A stretch of 64,000 nucleotides of DNA, taken from the NCBI GenBank assembly GCA_029990175.1, contig JARKIP010000023.1, positions 25,997,501 to 26,061,500 of the forward strand, read 5' to 3'. The stretch comes from Petunia secreta (lineage: Eukaryota; Streptophyta; Magnoliopsida; Solanales; Solanaceae). Of the stretch, positions 22,221 through 34,453 are shown in pieces. Numbering within the stretch: position 1 is the stretch's first letter; every line of letters starts with the position of its first letter. The notes under the pieces were generated by a model that was not told the origin of the DNA, searched no databases, and saw only the letters and a program-made list of their open reading frames with translations. A program made the position numbers and the translations under genes.

Positions 22221-22964
22221 TGGGAGTGTTAGGTATTCATATTTTTACCATGATATTTAGACTATTTGCTTCATTATTTATTAGCTCATGACATTTTATT
22301 TTGTTGAGATATTCACATTCTTAATAAATTTATGGTGAATTCTGGTATCATATATAATGTTAATATTTTGTGCACATTTGATTATTGAATTATTATTTTA
22401 AGACTTGTTGTCTTAAGTGTTGATGGTGTCTCATGTTGATGATGGAGACACATGAGGCATATTGTTTATGCCATATATATTTTTTCTTGGCTGTTGCACA
22501 TTATGGTTAGTTGCACATATTGGGCCTTAAAAATTATGATTTTCTGGTGAAGCACATGTTGTTTAGTTGCTCACATGTTGTAACAGAAAATTATGTTGTA
22601 GATTTTCTAATGGTGCGCATGTTGTTTTTTCGCCCAATGCTGTTTATGGAAAATCGTTTGTTGGACCGACAATGAAATAGTCTTGTTTTGGAGTCCATGT
22701 TGACTATTTCTTGCTACACTACCACACCCTAGATCAGTCAGCAAGACTTCAATGATTGTGATCGTGGACTAGTCTTGTGTCGTTGATTGATGTAAGTACT
22801 GCTGCTTTTCGACATTGATAGTTTTGTTTGATTAGATCATGTTGGAAACAATGTTCCACCACTATATGTTTGTGGCCACTGTCTATTTAGCCCGGAGTCA
22901 TTTTATAAATAAATTTTTTCAAACTATTTTTAAATAATTAAGTTAATGTTGTCAAGTCGGAGAA
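22221..22964 (+). other. Copia II 3' non-coding region
   Basis: 744 bases between the gag-pol end and the 3' LTR, longer than usual for copia. Just after the stop comes GTGGGAGTGTTAGG (22221-22235), which looks like a purine tract plus LTR start, but the real LTR starts at 22965 after TCGGAGAA. Perfect stem TTAAGAC-TTGTT-GTCTTAA at 22398-22416, followed by a second stem TCATGT/ACATGA near 22430-22455. Confidence 0.6.
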
Positions 22965-23411
22965 TGTTAGAATTATTTATTAAATATTAGACTTAACATT
23001 AACTTATTCGGTTTTATCAAAACGGGCTAATTGTAAATAGCTGGTGGACAATATACGGGCCACATATTTGTGGATTTCATTGGTGGGCCTGTATTGTTTC
23101 TTTTATTAGGTGTGGGCTGACAGTAGTGTAGGCATGTTGTTAAACCTATGGGCCAATTATGGGTGGGCGCATTAGGTTAAGGCTTTTAAGATTATATATA
23201 TTAGGCTAGGTCTGCTGTCCTGGCTTAACCTATTGTAGACAACTTCCCATTAAGCTGTCAGTTCTCATAAGCTCAAGGAGAGGAAAGACTTGGTCTTCGC
23301 TCGTTATGGTGTTGCCATGGCGGATAAAGGTATGCCCATTTACTCACATCCTTATTATGGTTACTAGGTGTTCTTGATTTATGTGATTGTTTGTTTATAA
23401 TTAATTCAACA
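22965..23411 (+). repeat. Copia II 3' LTR (447 bp), copy A
   Basis: Same TGTTAGAATT start and TTCAACA end as the 5' LTR at 16528. About 4% divergent from that LTR, but practically identical to 35203-35649 in unit B. Confidence 0.92.
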
Positions 23412-23685
23412 ACTGAATCTTGAAAAAAGAGTTGGCGAATCATAAATAATCCATCACTAGCCCGATTCTGTTATATAAATATACATAGTATCTTTTTAAT
23501 TTTTCTTTTTTAAGTGTAGATACACAAAAATTTGAGGCATCAAAGCCAGTGAGTTGAACCAATTCGAAGTCTTGCTTATGTTTAACCTAAAATTGACTTA
23601 ATAGATTAAGAAATTGAATTTTTTAATCAGGTAACAAGCAATATAATCGTATTAGAACTGGTATAAAATTACCAATAAAAACATA
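23412..23685. other. Flank of copia II, no gene seen
   Basis: AT-rich sequence starting with the second half of the target duplication (ACTGA). No coding frame or known repeat recognised. Repeated at 35650-35923. Confidence 0.5.
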
Positions 23686-23938
23686 CTCCCTCCGTCCCAA
23701 TTTAGTTATCACTTTAGCAAAATGTGTTTGTCCCAAATTAGTTGTCACTTTAGGATTTCAAGGCTAAATTGATTAGTTATTTCCAATTATATCCCTATTA
23801 ATTAAAAAAATTCTCAAAAAAAGTTAATGGTGAAATATTAAATAGGGATAAGATAGTAAAATAAATACCATATTTAATGACTTTCTTAATGGGCGTGAAA
23901 AATCTTAAGCGACAACTCAAATAGGATGGAGGGAGCAG
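23686..23938. mobile_element. Stowaway-type MITE (copy A)
   Basis: Left end CTCCCTCCGTCCCAATTTAG, right end GGATGGAGGGAGCAG, flanked by TA on both sides (23684-23685 and 23939-23940). These are the known ends of Tc1/mariner-derived Stowaway MITEs in plants. It has no coding capacity; size 253 bp. Confidence 0.85.
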
Positions 23939-25156
23939 TAATAGTAGAACTATCGAAGTTAAACAAGCAAAACGACTTATCTGTGTACTCGAGAAACACA
24001 GACTTCAGTGATAGAACTTTATAAATTAATGGAACAAAGTATATCAGTAAGAGAGAGCATTTTTATTGCCTTTGAGTAAATATAAATGATAATAGTGATA
24101 TGAATAAATATAAATGATAATAGTGATAATCAAATGTATACTTAAGGTAAATGAAGGATTTATATAGCCATTATGAGCCTTGAAATAACCAGAATGATCT
24201 TCTAGGAGCTCTCAGTTGTGCACGTCTACCAAGTACCCAATAAAATGAAAAAAGGTCACAATGACTCCTCCAAGAAATACAGACATAATTACTCTAAAAA
24301 AGAAGACGAAGGGACATGCAATCAATTATCATTGCATGCTACTCCACTAAGCAGAACACGCATGTAACTTGCATATTCAAAACTAGTGTCTTATTGGCTG
24401 TTGCAGTTTCCACTTCCCAAGCCGAATAGTATTAGGCCTTAGAAAGGGAGATTTTGATAAAAAAATATCTTTCAAGTCTTTAATTAAAAAAATAACCTTC
24501 AAGCTTTTAAAAATTAGGTAAATGACCTCCTCCTATTTAATCATGTTTAAGGCTTAATTAGACCAAAAAAATAACAAGACGATCCAACCCCCAAATTCCA
24601 AATATTACACTTTGGCACATACCCAAAGAAATAAAAATCCACCCCCCCAAATATCCCACCCAGAATTCCCCCCCGCCCTCATCATCTTCTTCTCAAGCTC
24701 GTTCATTGGCTTCTTCTTCAGCTGAACGTCGTTCCAGGCCCCAAATTCATACAATTTTATTCTGTAGATATTACAAATCCAATTCACATCTTCAATTTGT
24801 CCTCATTTCGTGATTTCTGGTCATGGGAAAGTTTTAAAATTTTCAATTTTTGTCTTTTTCAAAATCTCCATTCTATCAATTGTGGTGTGTGCATTGACAT
24901 CTAATTGGGTTGGTATCAGCTTCTTCTTGGTATACGAGGTGTTTTATTGAGCTGGTAAGCTGCTTTATGATCTCCGCCATTGTTCTTGTTCCATTATAAC
25001 TCTGCTTTAGTTCATCAACCTTTTGGAGTATATTGTCAGCTTGTCCATTTATCTGCAAATAGAGGTGTTATGGGGGATATGCAGTAGTGGGTGCTGATTT
25101 CTTTAGAAAATGGGTAGACGACTACATGTTGGTCTTGGCTTTCTAATTCTAGTGCA
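23939..25156. other. Probable 5' region of a decayed MULE, non-coding
   Basis: AT-rich sequence, then a C-rich leader-like stretch at 24635-24740 (several C runs with TTCTTC repeats) ahead of the transposase relic. A 60-codon minus frame at 24876-25058 is probably chance. I see no terminal inverted repeat that closes the element. Repeated at 36177-37395. Confidence 0.4.
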
Positions 25157-25765
25157 ATGGTACCTATTCCATTGAAATTGGAGGGTACATTTGACGAGTT
25201 GATTGATATCGTCATTGAATAGAGACAATTAACTTGTGATCAAGGCAATGTATCCATTAGTTATATGCTCGGTGCTGCGTCTACGAGGGAGAAAATAGCT
25301 CCTTTATTCATTAAGAATGACAGTGATATGCGCATATACCTCCTAGATATACATGGTAATGGAAGTAAGCCTATTATTTATATTTTGATGGTCGAGAGAT
25401 CCGCCCCAGCTTCAAATGTTGTTGCAACATCTCCTCTAGCAGTTGATGATGATCAACTGGAAGATTTTTCTAGGCCTGTGGTTAAGGATAGTATTGTTTA
25501 TACAGCGATTGTGGATAAAGAGGAGAGTACCGGCAATGATGAAAGTGATGAACCAGGGCATGAGGGGCCTGCTGAAATGGAGATCGATGTTTTTAGGGGG
25601 TCTGCTGGAATAGAGTCCAATAATATTCTTAATGATGACACAAGTTTTTATAAGGGAAAATCATTCTTAAACAAGAATGAGTTGGTTTTCTCATTGAAGT
25701 TAGCGGCGATTAAGGAAAAAAATTCATACATCCATTTCTCATTGGACTCCCTTTCAACGTGCTAA
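25157..25765 (+). pseudogene. MULE (Mutator-like) transposase N-terminal relic, copy A
   Basis: From ATG 25157 the frame reads V-P-I-P-L-K-L-E-G-T-F-D-E-L until TAG 25220-25222, then stays open to TAA 25763-25765. The first part (beta-strand like, with Y-L-L-D-I-H-G-N-G-S-K-P) is the N-terminal region usual in plant MULE transposases. An acidic linker follows, and near the end comes Y-K-G-K-S-F-L-N-K-N-E-L-V-F-S-L-K-L-A-A-I-K, which resembles the MuDR N-terminal domain. After that the frame is lost in a small duplication (GAAAAAA..ATTCATACA twice at 25715 and 25769). The catalytic DDE domain, zinc finger and C-terminus are absent. Identification is from motif memory, not a search. Confidence 0.65.
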
Positions 25766-26881
25766 TGAAAAAAGAAATTCATACATGCAGTTGATTGCTT
25801 ATTTTTTATTTTTATGTATTTCTTGGCTTGGATTGAAGTAGCACGAATTAGTAGCAATAAATTGCTGAAAAATCAGTTGAAGAGATATGATTAAACCATA
25901 ATTAGATACTGTGTTGAAGCTTTTATTATCAGTTTAAAGTGCTTTGACAATGACAATCAAATCTGATTTGTAATAGGAATATGTCTTATTCACTATCAAT
26001 AATCTTAAACATTATGATGTTGAATGGATAATAAAAGTTATGGTTATTGGTATAGGAAAAATAATAAATATAATAACGATAATTGACGACAATGTAACAT
26101 TCCTCTATATATTATACTTGCGTTATGATTAATAAATTTTTAAGGGACAACAACACTAGGCGGTACTTCTTAATAAAGATGTTGAAGATTGAAAGATTCT
26201 TTCGAAGTATACAAATGCTATTAAATCATAAACGGCGCGTGTCGCTCAACCTATCTATCTACGAACAAGGAGCCGGAGTTATCTTTTACCAATAATACTA
26301 CATTTAAGAAATTGTATAGCCACACCAAGACGGAAAAACTGCCAAAGAGAGCTTATCTGACATATACCTTGCTTGGCACCCTTAATAACAAATACAAATT
26401 ATGAGCTTATCTGACATATACGTTGCCTGGTACCCTCAGTAACAGAGACAAATTAGGGGAGCTAGATTAGATTCATAGAGTTGATTTAAACTCTACCATG
26501 GTGACTTAAAAATGTCTTTGAAGAAAATACGGCTGTTGTTTCCGGTTAATATTCATTCATTTTTATTTGTTATATTGAGTTCAAATTGTGCTTTACACCC
26601 CAGTCCGTCTGTTACTTGTTGTTTATTCCCTCTAATTTCATAACTTATCTTTCATTTTTATTCCCTCAGTTATGCAGTCCTACATTTCTTTTTTCTCTAT
26701 GCAATTTAAACGTTAGCTTATTCTTCATTTGGTATCTGTTTGTTGTTTCCCTTTAACTCTTTGTAATGTTATATGAATTACAGCCTTATATTCCATTAAT
26801 CTTGATGGCCCATATTGATAGATTTTCTAGATTAATTTGTTTCAGCATATTATCCTTCTGCACCCTTATGCTTAATTAAAG
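25766..26881. other. Non-coding stretch, one 54-bp duplication
   Basis: No gene seen. At 26349-26456 there are two adjacent 54-bp copies beginning GAGCTTATCTGACATATAC, about 80% alike. Repeated in unit B at 38005-39120. Confidence 0.5.
26349..26456. repeat. 54-bp tandem duplication
   Basis: Two copies start at 26349 and 26403 with GAGCTTATCTGACATATAC; the unit B counterpart is at 38588-38695. Confidence 0.8.
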
Positions 26882-28175
26882 TAAAGCGACCTTAGGTAGT
26901 TGTTTCGAGAGTTAGGACTCCGATTGGCATGTCGACAGTTTTAAAAGCTTTGGAAGATCTATTAGGACTTGTCAGTAATATTTGAGTTAAATCGGACCCC
27001 GTTTGGTAGGTATTGAAAGAAGGTTTCTGTTTCCGTTATTGGTAAACTTAAAAAGAGGTTTTCGAGCTCGATTTTGGAGAATGAGCACCGATTCGAAATT
27101 CGAAATCGTCGTAGGTTTGTATGGTCATTTGTGACCTGTGCGAACTTTTAGAAGTAAATTTCGAGGTCGTTCGGATAGTTTCTGCTAAAGTTCCAAAAAT
27201 TAAGAATTTGATCTCTTTCCGTTTAATTCGCATCTTGAGTTTCGAGAATCCGAATCGAGATCCGCCTTAGCGAGTACGTCACATAAATTTTGCATAGCTT
27301 GCTTAAAAAATTTGGGATCATTCCGAGTTTAATAAGGTTTCGTTTTAATTTTTGTCACGATGGCAAGTTTTCAAAAAAAAGAAAAGAAAGATAAAGAAGA
27401 AAAAAAACCAAAAAAAAAGGGAAAAGGAAAAGATAGGCGGTGGGTAAGGCGCTTACAGTAAACAAACAGAAACAAGAAACAAAAAGAGAAAACGCAAAGA
27501 GAAAAAAAGGCATAAAAGAGAGAAAGGAAAGGAAAAGGAGAAGGAATAAAATAGAATTTTAATCCCGAAATATCCAGGTAATGATGTTAATTCATTATTC
27601 TAGTTTATGATATCCGTTTGTATTTATTTTAGCGCTAGAAATCGAGATCTTAGACATCATTTTTATAAGTTAAATTAATAGTTTAAAGGGTTAATTGGAC
27701 CCCGATAATGGAATTGATTATATATTTGAACTCAAGGAGGCATCCCATAAATGTAATTTATTTAGGGTTTGGTTATGTGATTTTGAACCATGTACATAGG
27801 CCTAGACTGCGTATCACGTATGCAAATCGGGTATCAGGTTCCTAATCGGATTGTTCTAAGACGTAAGGAATGAAGCCTTTAGCCTTATTTGACATATTTT
27901 TCTGCTTATTGAATAGAGCAGGATTGTTTGATAGTGAATCCAAAGGATAAAGTGGTTGTTGAGTAACAGTGCTAACTTTGGAACAAGGTAAGTGATTATA
28001 TCCACTTCTTTGATGGCCTTTGGCCTTGTGGATATTCTACCACCTGTTCCTTATGTGTGTAGCTGCCGATAGGCGTACTTATTACGCCTTTGCTTTAGAT
28101 TTACATTGTTTATTATATGTTATGCCATGTTGTTGGTATTGCATTGAGTATTGAAGCATTGTACTCTGGTTGTGA

Positions 28176-28312
28176 GCTTGACATATACTTCCCGGTAGTC
28201 GATGAGAGTTCCGCACCGGTGAAGGGTTATTATTGCATATACTTCCCGGTAGTCGATGAGAGTCCCGTGCCGGCGAAGGGTTATTATTGCATATATCTCT
28301 TGGTAGACGATT
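28176..28312 (+). repeat. Tandem copies of the 54-bp LTR motif (copy A)
   Basis: Two to three copies of GCATATACTTCCCGGTAGTC followed by GATGAGAGT(C/T)CCG and GGTGAAGGGTTATTATT. This is the same unit that is amplified to about ten copies at 49455-49985 on the other strand. Confidence 0.85.
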
Positions 28313-28463
28313 AGAGACCCGCGTTGGAGATAGAGTTCGGCACATGTGACCCCATTGCATCATCATACATTCATTTCATATCTTTATATGTATTTTGTGA
28401 GCTGTATGGATTTGTTGCATTGATTATCGGTGAATGATTTATCTGGTTGACTGTTATGGCTTA

Positions 28464-28835
28464 TGTTTTCCAGGAGTAGGACTATTCCGCTCCTATTTGT
28501 CATATACTGAATCCAGGACATTTCTGCCTCAGCTTTATATTATATTGGGTGCAAAAGTATTCCGCCCAGGAGAAGGAGTACTCCACTCCAGTTGGTCATA
28601 TACTGAGTGCAGGAGTATTCCGCCTCAGCTTTATATTATATCGTGTGAAGGACTATTCCGCCCGAGGAGTAGGAGTATTCCATTCCTATTGGTCATATAC
28701 TGAGTGCAGGAGTATTCTGCCTCAACTTTATATTATATCGGGTGCAGGAGTATTCTGCCTCAGGAGTAGGAGTATTCCGCTCCAGTTGGTTATTTGATTG
28801 TATTCCCCTCGAATGCAGGAGTATTTTGCTTCGGG
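28464..28835 (+). repeat. Array of about 38-bp LTR motif (copy A)
   Basis: Repeated GCAGGAGTATTCCGCCTCAG-like units with TTTATATTATATCGG spacers. Same motif as 54393-54700 and 60157-60468 on the other strand. Confidence 0.85.
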
Positions 28836-29108
28836 ACGGAATTAATGTGACCCTATTTCATAATATTTCATTTCATTTCATTTCATACCATTGTGTATGT
28901 TGATTTGATGTACATGACTGCTTCCCTGATTATATGTGCATTGCTTATTTTGTTTGTTGTTGTTTGATTCTGTTTCCCTGGCTAGTGTAGATATTTTTCG
29001 AGGCCAAGAGTTTGTCCTCACTTACTGAATCTTTATAACTCACTCCCTATCTGTTTCGTTTGTTATCTTTTTGTTTCGACAGATTCTGTTCCAGGACCCA
29101 CCACGTAT

Positions 29109-29192
29109 CATGAGTGAGGAGCAGGATGTATTCAGTTGTCTATGGTGAGCCATGAGTGAGGAGCAGGATGTATTCAGTTGTCTATGGTGAGC
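29109..29192 (+). repeat. Exact 42-bp tandem duplication
   Basis: Bases 29109-29150 and 29151-29192 are identical (CATGAGTGAGGAGCAGGATG...). Both copies are also present in unit B (41347-41430), so it predates the 12-kb duplication. Confidence 0.95.
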
Positions 29193-29461
29193 CAGCTTGT
29201 TCTTTGAGGCCACCAGCTGTAGATATTGTAGTTTATCTTATTTTAGCTAGCTTGTTCTTTGGGTAGTTAGTTGTATTATTCAGACAGCTTGTATATATGT
29301 CTGTCTTTAGGAATAGTCTTGTGTTGTTAAGGTTAGATTTCTTTTGTTCTCGAAATAATTATACGCTATTTATATCGATTCAGTTAATAGGGTTCGCTCG
29401 AAAGGTCTAGGAGAGATGGTCGGGTGCTCACACAGCCTAGCCTAAAATTCAGGTCGCGTCA

Positions 29462-30327
29462 CAAAAACATGTTAATATATTATTCTTGAGAAATGAAATA
29501 GTGCAGCCATGATGCTTAAATCCTAGGTTCACCTATGCAATATGAAATTATGGATGAAATTAATAGTGCACTTTTTTACAATTGGTTTTAAAGAAAACGA
29601 CACCCATTATGTTACTAAGAAACTTAGATCCATCAAGTGTCTTATTTAATTATACAAGGATGGTAGGCAGAGGTTTGGACTACAACTTCATATATGGAAA
29701 ATCGAGATGAGTCAATGTGCTTCTACCATGTGTTTATTTTGAGAATTCAACTTTCACCCCAGAAAATAAAGGTTACCATTCTAAATTTGTCAAAAGATAA
29801 TTTTTGGTGTGCTTATGTTTTGCAATGACAATAAATAAAGTATATGGGCAAACAATTCCAAATGTCGGGCTATATTCACCAGGGATATCAATATTTATAA
29901 CAAGTGTTATGGTCATGATGGAGCATTCAAAGCATCACAAGGAAACGTAATATAACATCGTCTACAAAGAAGTATTAGTTAACATATAATCACATCACGT
30001 TTTACTATAGTATAAGTACATCCACTTAGTAACTTAACTAAATTAATCTTATTCTTTCATAATTAGAGGACGTAGCTGAATCCTTTCGAGTTCAAGTATT
30101 ATGTTAATGTAATAACTATTTTTACAATATTTTAAGATTGTGCATTTTTTCCACATCACCTTTTGTGTTTATATGCATAATTTTCCAACAATTAAGTTTT
30201 TTTATCCCATAACAAACACCAACAACATAAATATCTAAAGCACAAATTTGCGTGACTAAACATGTACAATTTTTAACTTGGAATGCACGTATATAGAAAC
30301 TAGCAAAATAGAAGGAGGAAAAAGGAA
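29462..30327. other. Non-coding end of unit A
   Basis: AT-rich, with no coding frame or recognised repeat. It ends in GAAGGAGGAAAAAGGAATAT, where it joins the start of unit B. Confidence 0.5.
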
Positions 30328-30379
30328 TATGCCTTGCTAATAAATCCTATTCATGTTGTGATATACAATTATTATTACT

Positions 30380-33300
30380 TTGAACAACAATAATGCTGAA
30401 GTTGTGGTCCTTTCGGGGTCTAACTTGAAGAGATGGAAGGAGGATCTTGATTTTGCTTTAGGCATGGCTGACATAGATCAAGCTTTGCGTGAGAATGAGC
30501 CACCTGCTCTCACTGCTACTAGCACTGCTGCTCAAAAGACAAATTATGCTAAATGGGAGAGATCTAATAGGCTATACATCCTTGCTTTTAAGAGAACAAC
30601 TGCTGAGCATCTCAAGAGTGGCTTGCCTGAAACTACCAATGCTAAGGAGTTCCTTGCCCAAGTGGAACAAAGATACCATGTATCCAATAAGGCTGAGACT
30701 GGAGATCTAATGAGTAAACTCACGGGGATGAGGTATGATAACATAGGAGGGGTTAGAGATTATATCCTTAAGATGGTCCACATCCAGTCTAAACTGAAAT
30801 CTCTAGACATAGTTCTTCCTGATTCTTATATTGTTCACTCTGCTCTTAATACCCTGCCTGCTGAGTTTAGCCAGATGAAAACTGCATTTAACACCCAAAA
30901 TGAGTCTTGATCAATTAATGATCTCATCTCAAAATGTGTTGTCGAAAAGGAGAAAATAAGAAAAGAGAAGGGTGAGACTGCATTGCTTGTTTCCCATAAT
31001 TCTAGAGCAAGCTCTAGTAAGGGACCTAGAAAGTTCAATAGGTCTAATCATCATGCTTCTAAGAAGGGTCAAGACACCAAAAGACATGATAAAGATCAGA
31101 CCAAAAACCTTGGGGCAAATAGCACTGTTATTAAGAAAAATAATAATTGTTTCTTTTGTAAGAAACCTGGTCACAAGCAGAGAGATTGCACCAAGTTCCA
31201 CCTCTAGTTAAAAAAGAAGGATTCAAAAGAAGGTAATTATCTAGCTCTTGTTTGTTTTGAGTCAAACTTAGTTGATGTCCCCATTAGTTCCTAGTGGCTT
31301 GACAGTGGGGCCTCTGCCCATGTTGCCATTTCTTTGCAGGGGTTCATAAACAAAAGGAAGCCAAAGGAAACAGAGTCAAAGATTAGAGTCGCCACAGATG
31401 TCTAAGTTGAAGTAGAGTTCATAGGAACAGTAGTTTTAGCATTAGATTCTGGTCATAAGCTTGTTCTAGAGAACACTTTTTATGTACCGTCTTTTAGGCG
31501 GAATTTGATTTCTATTCCTGTTTTGAACAGAGTCGGTTATGGTTTTCTTTTTGATAATGGAAAAGTTGATTTGCTTTTGAAATCTAAAGTTATTGATCAT
31601 GGAATCCTGTCTGGTGGTTTATTTAAAATCTCCTTGGCTTCTGATTTTGAGTACAACTCTTTTAATTCTGAAACTGTTGGAACCAAACGATCACTTTTGA
31701 ATGAAAAGTCTGGTATGTTGTGGCATAGGCGTTTGGGTCATATCTCTAAAGAAAGAGTTAATAGATTATTCAAGTCCAGTATTCTACCTTCTCTTGATTT
31801 TGGGGACATAGGTACATGCATTGATTGCATTAGAGGAAAGTTGACCAAAACTAGGAAAAAGGGTGCTACTCGTAGTTCTGCCTTGTTAGAGATCATTCAT
31901 ACAGATATTAGTGGTCCTTATTCCACCACAATATATGGTTCAATTTACTTTTTCACTTTCATTGATGACTTTTCCCGGTATGGTTATGTTTTTCTTATTA
32001 AAGACAAGTCTGACTCTCTAGAAAAATTTAAAGTGTTTAAAACTGAAGTAGAGAAACAACTGGGAAAGTTCATTAAGATAGTGAGGTCTGATCGTGGGGG
32101 TGAATACTATGGTAGACATACTGAAACTGGGCAGCATATGGGACCTTTTGCCAAATTTCTGCAAGATTGTGGCATAGTTGCTCAGTATACCATGCCTGGC
32201 AGTCCTGACCAAAACGGTGTTGCTGAAAGGCGAAACCGTACCTTAAAAGACATGATGAGAAGTATGATGAGTAGATCTAACTTACCTGAGTTCCTGTGGG
32301 GTGAAGCTATTAAAACAGCCATGTACATTCTTAACCGTGTTCCTTCCAAGTCAGTTCCTAAAACACCTTTTGAGTTGTGGACCAATAGGAAACCCAGTTT
32401 GAACCACTTTCGTGTTTGGGGATGTCCAGCTGAAGTAAGGATTTATAATCCTTCTGAAAAGAAAAATGAACCAAGAACCTCGCGTTGTTTCTTTATTGGA
32501 TATCCAGCTCATTCTAAGGGATACCGGTTTTACTGTCCTACAAGGGGAACAAGAATTGTTGATTCACAAAATGCTAAACTTTTGGAATTTGATGTTGCTG
32601 ATAAAGACTGTTCACAAAATGTTGTTGTTGAGCCTGCAGAGAATGATGAGACTGTGAGAATTCCTCTTACTGTTACCACAGAGACAGTTGTGAGTGCACC
32701 TACACAAACTGAGCCTATACATGTACATGTTGAGGAGCCTATGCCTGCACAAGCTCAGGCACCTGGTGCTGCCATACATGTAGGGCAAAATTTGAGAAGA
32801 TCAAGTAGAGAAAGAAGATCAGCACTGTCTGATGATTACTTAGCTTATCTTGCTGAAGGTGACATTGTAGATCCTATAGCTTACCATAAAGCAGTTTCTT
32901 GTGCTCAATCAAAGATGTGGCTTGATGCTATGTTTGAAGAGATGAACTCTATGCATAAAAATAATGTGTGGGAGCTTGCAGAACTCCCTCAAGGCTATAG
33001 GGCTGTTGGTTGTAAATGGGTCTTTAAGACCAAGAAGGATTCTAGAGGGAGGATTGAACGCTTCAAGGCAAAAATGGTAGCTAAAGGGTTCACACAGCAG
33101 GAAGGGGTTGATTATAATGAAACTTTTTCACCAGCGTCATCAAAGGATTCCTTAAGGATTGTTATGGCTTTGGTTGCTCATTTTGATTTAGAGTTGCATC
33201 AGATGGATGTAAAAACAGCTTTTCTAAATGGTGATCTTAATGAAAAGGTGTACATGCAACAATCTTTAGGTTTTATCGACATAGGTAATGAGCACCTAGT

Positions 33301-34453
33301 GTGCAAGTTGAAGAAGTCCATCTATGGCCTGAAGCAAGCCTCTCGACAGTAGTACTTGAAGTTCGAGAAAACTATCACTTCTATGGGGTTTGTGGAGAAC
33401 AAAGTTGACCAGTGCATCTATATGAAGATCAGTGATAGTAAGTTCATCATTCTTATTCTTTATGTTGATGATATTTTACTTGCTAGTAATAATTCAGGAT
33501 TGCTTTATGAAACTAAGCAATCATTGAGTAAAGTATTTGATATGAAAGACCTTGGAGAAGCATCATTTTCCTTGGGAATCGAGATTCAACGAGATAGGTC
33601 TCGTCGATTGTTAGGACTTTCGCAAAAAGCATACGTTGATCGTGTTTTGAGCAGATTTCATATGGAAGATTGTAAGGGTAGAGATGTGCCCGTTGTGAAA
33701 GGCGATAAGTTGAGTCTACAATTGTGTCCCCACAATGATCTTGAGAGAGAGTCCATGAAAGATGTGCCATATTCAAGTGTCGTAGGGAGTCTTATGTATT
33801 TACAGGTTTGCACTCGTCCTGATATTGCTTTCATTGTTAATGCTCTTGGACGTTATTAGTCTAATCCCGGAAGAGCTCACTGGGTTGCTGCTAAAAAGGT
33901 CATGAGGTATTTGAAGAAGACAAGAGATTATATGTTGCTCTATACACAAGTTAACAATCTCGAGGTGATTGGATACACAGACTCAGATTATGCTGGGTGC
34001 CCAGATGATTTGAAGTCCACTTCTGGTTTTATCCTCATGTTAGCAGGTGGTGCTATATGTTGGAGGAGTGTGAAGCAGACTCTTACTGCAGGTTCTACTA
34101 TGGAAGCAAAGTATATGGCCTGTTACGGTGGAGCTTCGCATGCTAGTTGGCTTAAGAACTTCATTTCACAACTTGCGATTGTTGATTCCACATCAAGACC
34201 CATAAAGATGTTTTGTGATAACAAGTCAGCTGTGGATTTTGCGAATGATAGTAAATTCATTCCAGGTAACAAGCACATTGACATAAAGTTTCTTAAAGTG
34301 AGAGATAAGATTAAAGAGAAGAAAATTGAGGTTGAGCATATACAGACAGACTTCATGCTTGCTGATCCACTGACTAAGGGATTGAAGACCTTAGTTTTTA
34401 AGGAGCATGTTGCTAACATGGGGCTTGTTGAATCTTTTGATGCGCTAGTTTAG
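30380..34453 (+). pseudogene. Copia II gag-pol polyprotein, copy B (no 5' LTR)
   Basis: Same 1358-codon frame and domain order as 18147-22220. Stops at 30908 (TGA), 31205 (TAG), 31292 (TAG), 31403 (TAA), 33350 (TAG) and 33857 (TAG); the terminal TAG ends at 34453. At 32417-32419 it reads TGG (Trp) where copy A has TAG, so a 615-codon stretch from pre-integrase to RT (31505-33352) is intact here. Other differences: Tyr against Cys in the integrase N-part (31932-31934) and Gly against Ser before the catalytic Glu (32214-32216). It lacks the 5' LTR, primer site and most of the leader, so it has no promoter of its own. Confidence 0.93.

Larger units (their letters stand above)
16528..23411 (+). 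mobile_element. Ty1/copia retrotransposon II, full length, nonsense-decayed
   Basis: 5' LTR 16528-16979, worn Met-type primer site, leader 16980-18146, a single gag-pol frame 18147-22220, a 744-bp 3' non-coding region and 3' LTR 22965-23411. The flanks GCTGA (16523-16527) and ACTGA (23412-23416) agree at four of five bases, an almost intact 5-bp target duplication. The LTRs differ at about 19 of 445 aligned positions by eye (about 4%), so the insertion is old. Everything from 18095 on is repeated in the tandem copy at 30328. Confidence 0.92.
26882..29461 (+). mobile_element. Solo LTR of the large-LTR gypsy-type family, plus strand (copy A)
   Basis: It starts TAAAGCGACC and ends GGTCGCGTCA. 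By eye it is the reverse-strand relative of the LTRs at 48452-51293 and 53612-56117: shared GTTAGGACTCCGATTGG near the start, GGTTAATTGGACCCC, TGCCGATAGGCGTACTTA and the tandem motifs. There is no internal region on either side, so this is a solo LTR from LTR-LTR recombination. The first base pair is TA rather than TG, and the flanks (TAAAG, CAAAA) are not a clear target duplication. Short frames inside are chance products of the arrays. Confidence 0.8.
18095..30327 (+). repeat. Tandem segmental duplication, unit A (12,233 bp)
   Basis: Starts with TATGCCTTGCTAATAAATCC at 18095, which reappears at 30328. Contents: last 52 bases of the copia II leader, gag-pol, 3' LTR, flank, MITE, MULE relic and plus-strand solo LTR. 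It is about 99.9% identical to unit B by eye. Confidence 0.95.

Noticed and set aside
24605..25058. Small host genes on the minus strand (60-codon frames)
   Set aside because: Short, no domain, in a C-rich or T-rich leader-like stretch ahead of a plus-strand MULE relic.
28464..28835. Frames over the 38-bp array as a secreted repeat protein
   Set aside because: Overlapping frames on both strands read different repeats of the same array, and the units vary in length out of frame in other LTRs.
30328..34453. An independent copia insertion in unit B
   Set aside because: The flanks, MITE, MULE relic and solo LTR are copied along with it and there is no target duplication at 30328; it came with the segmental duplication.
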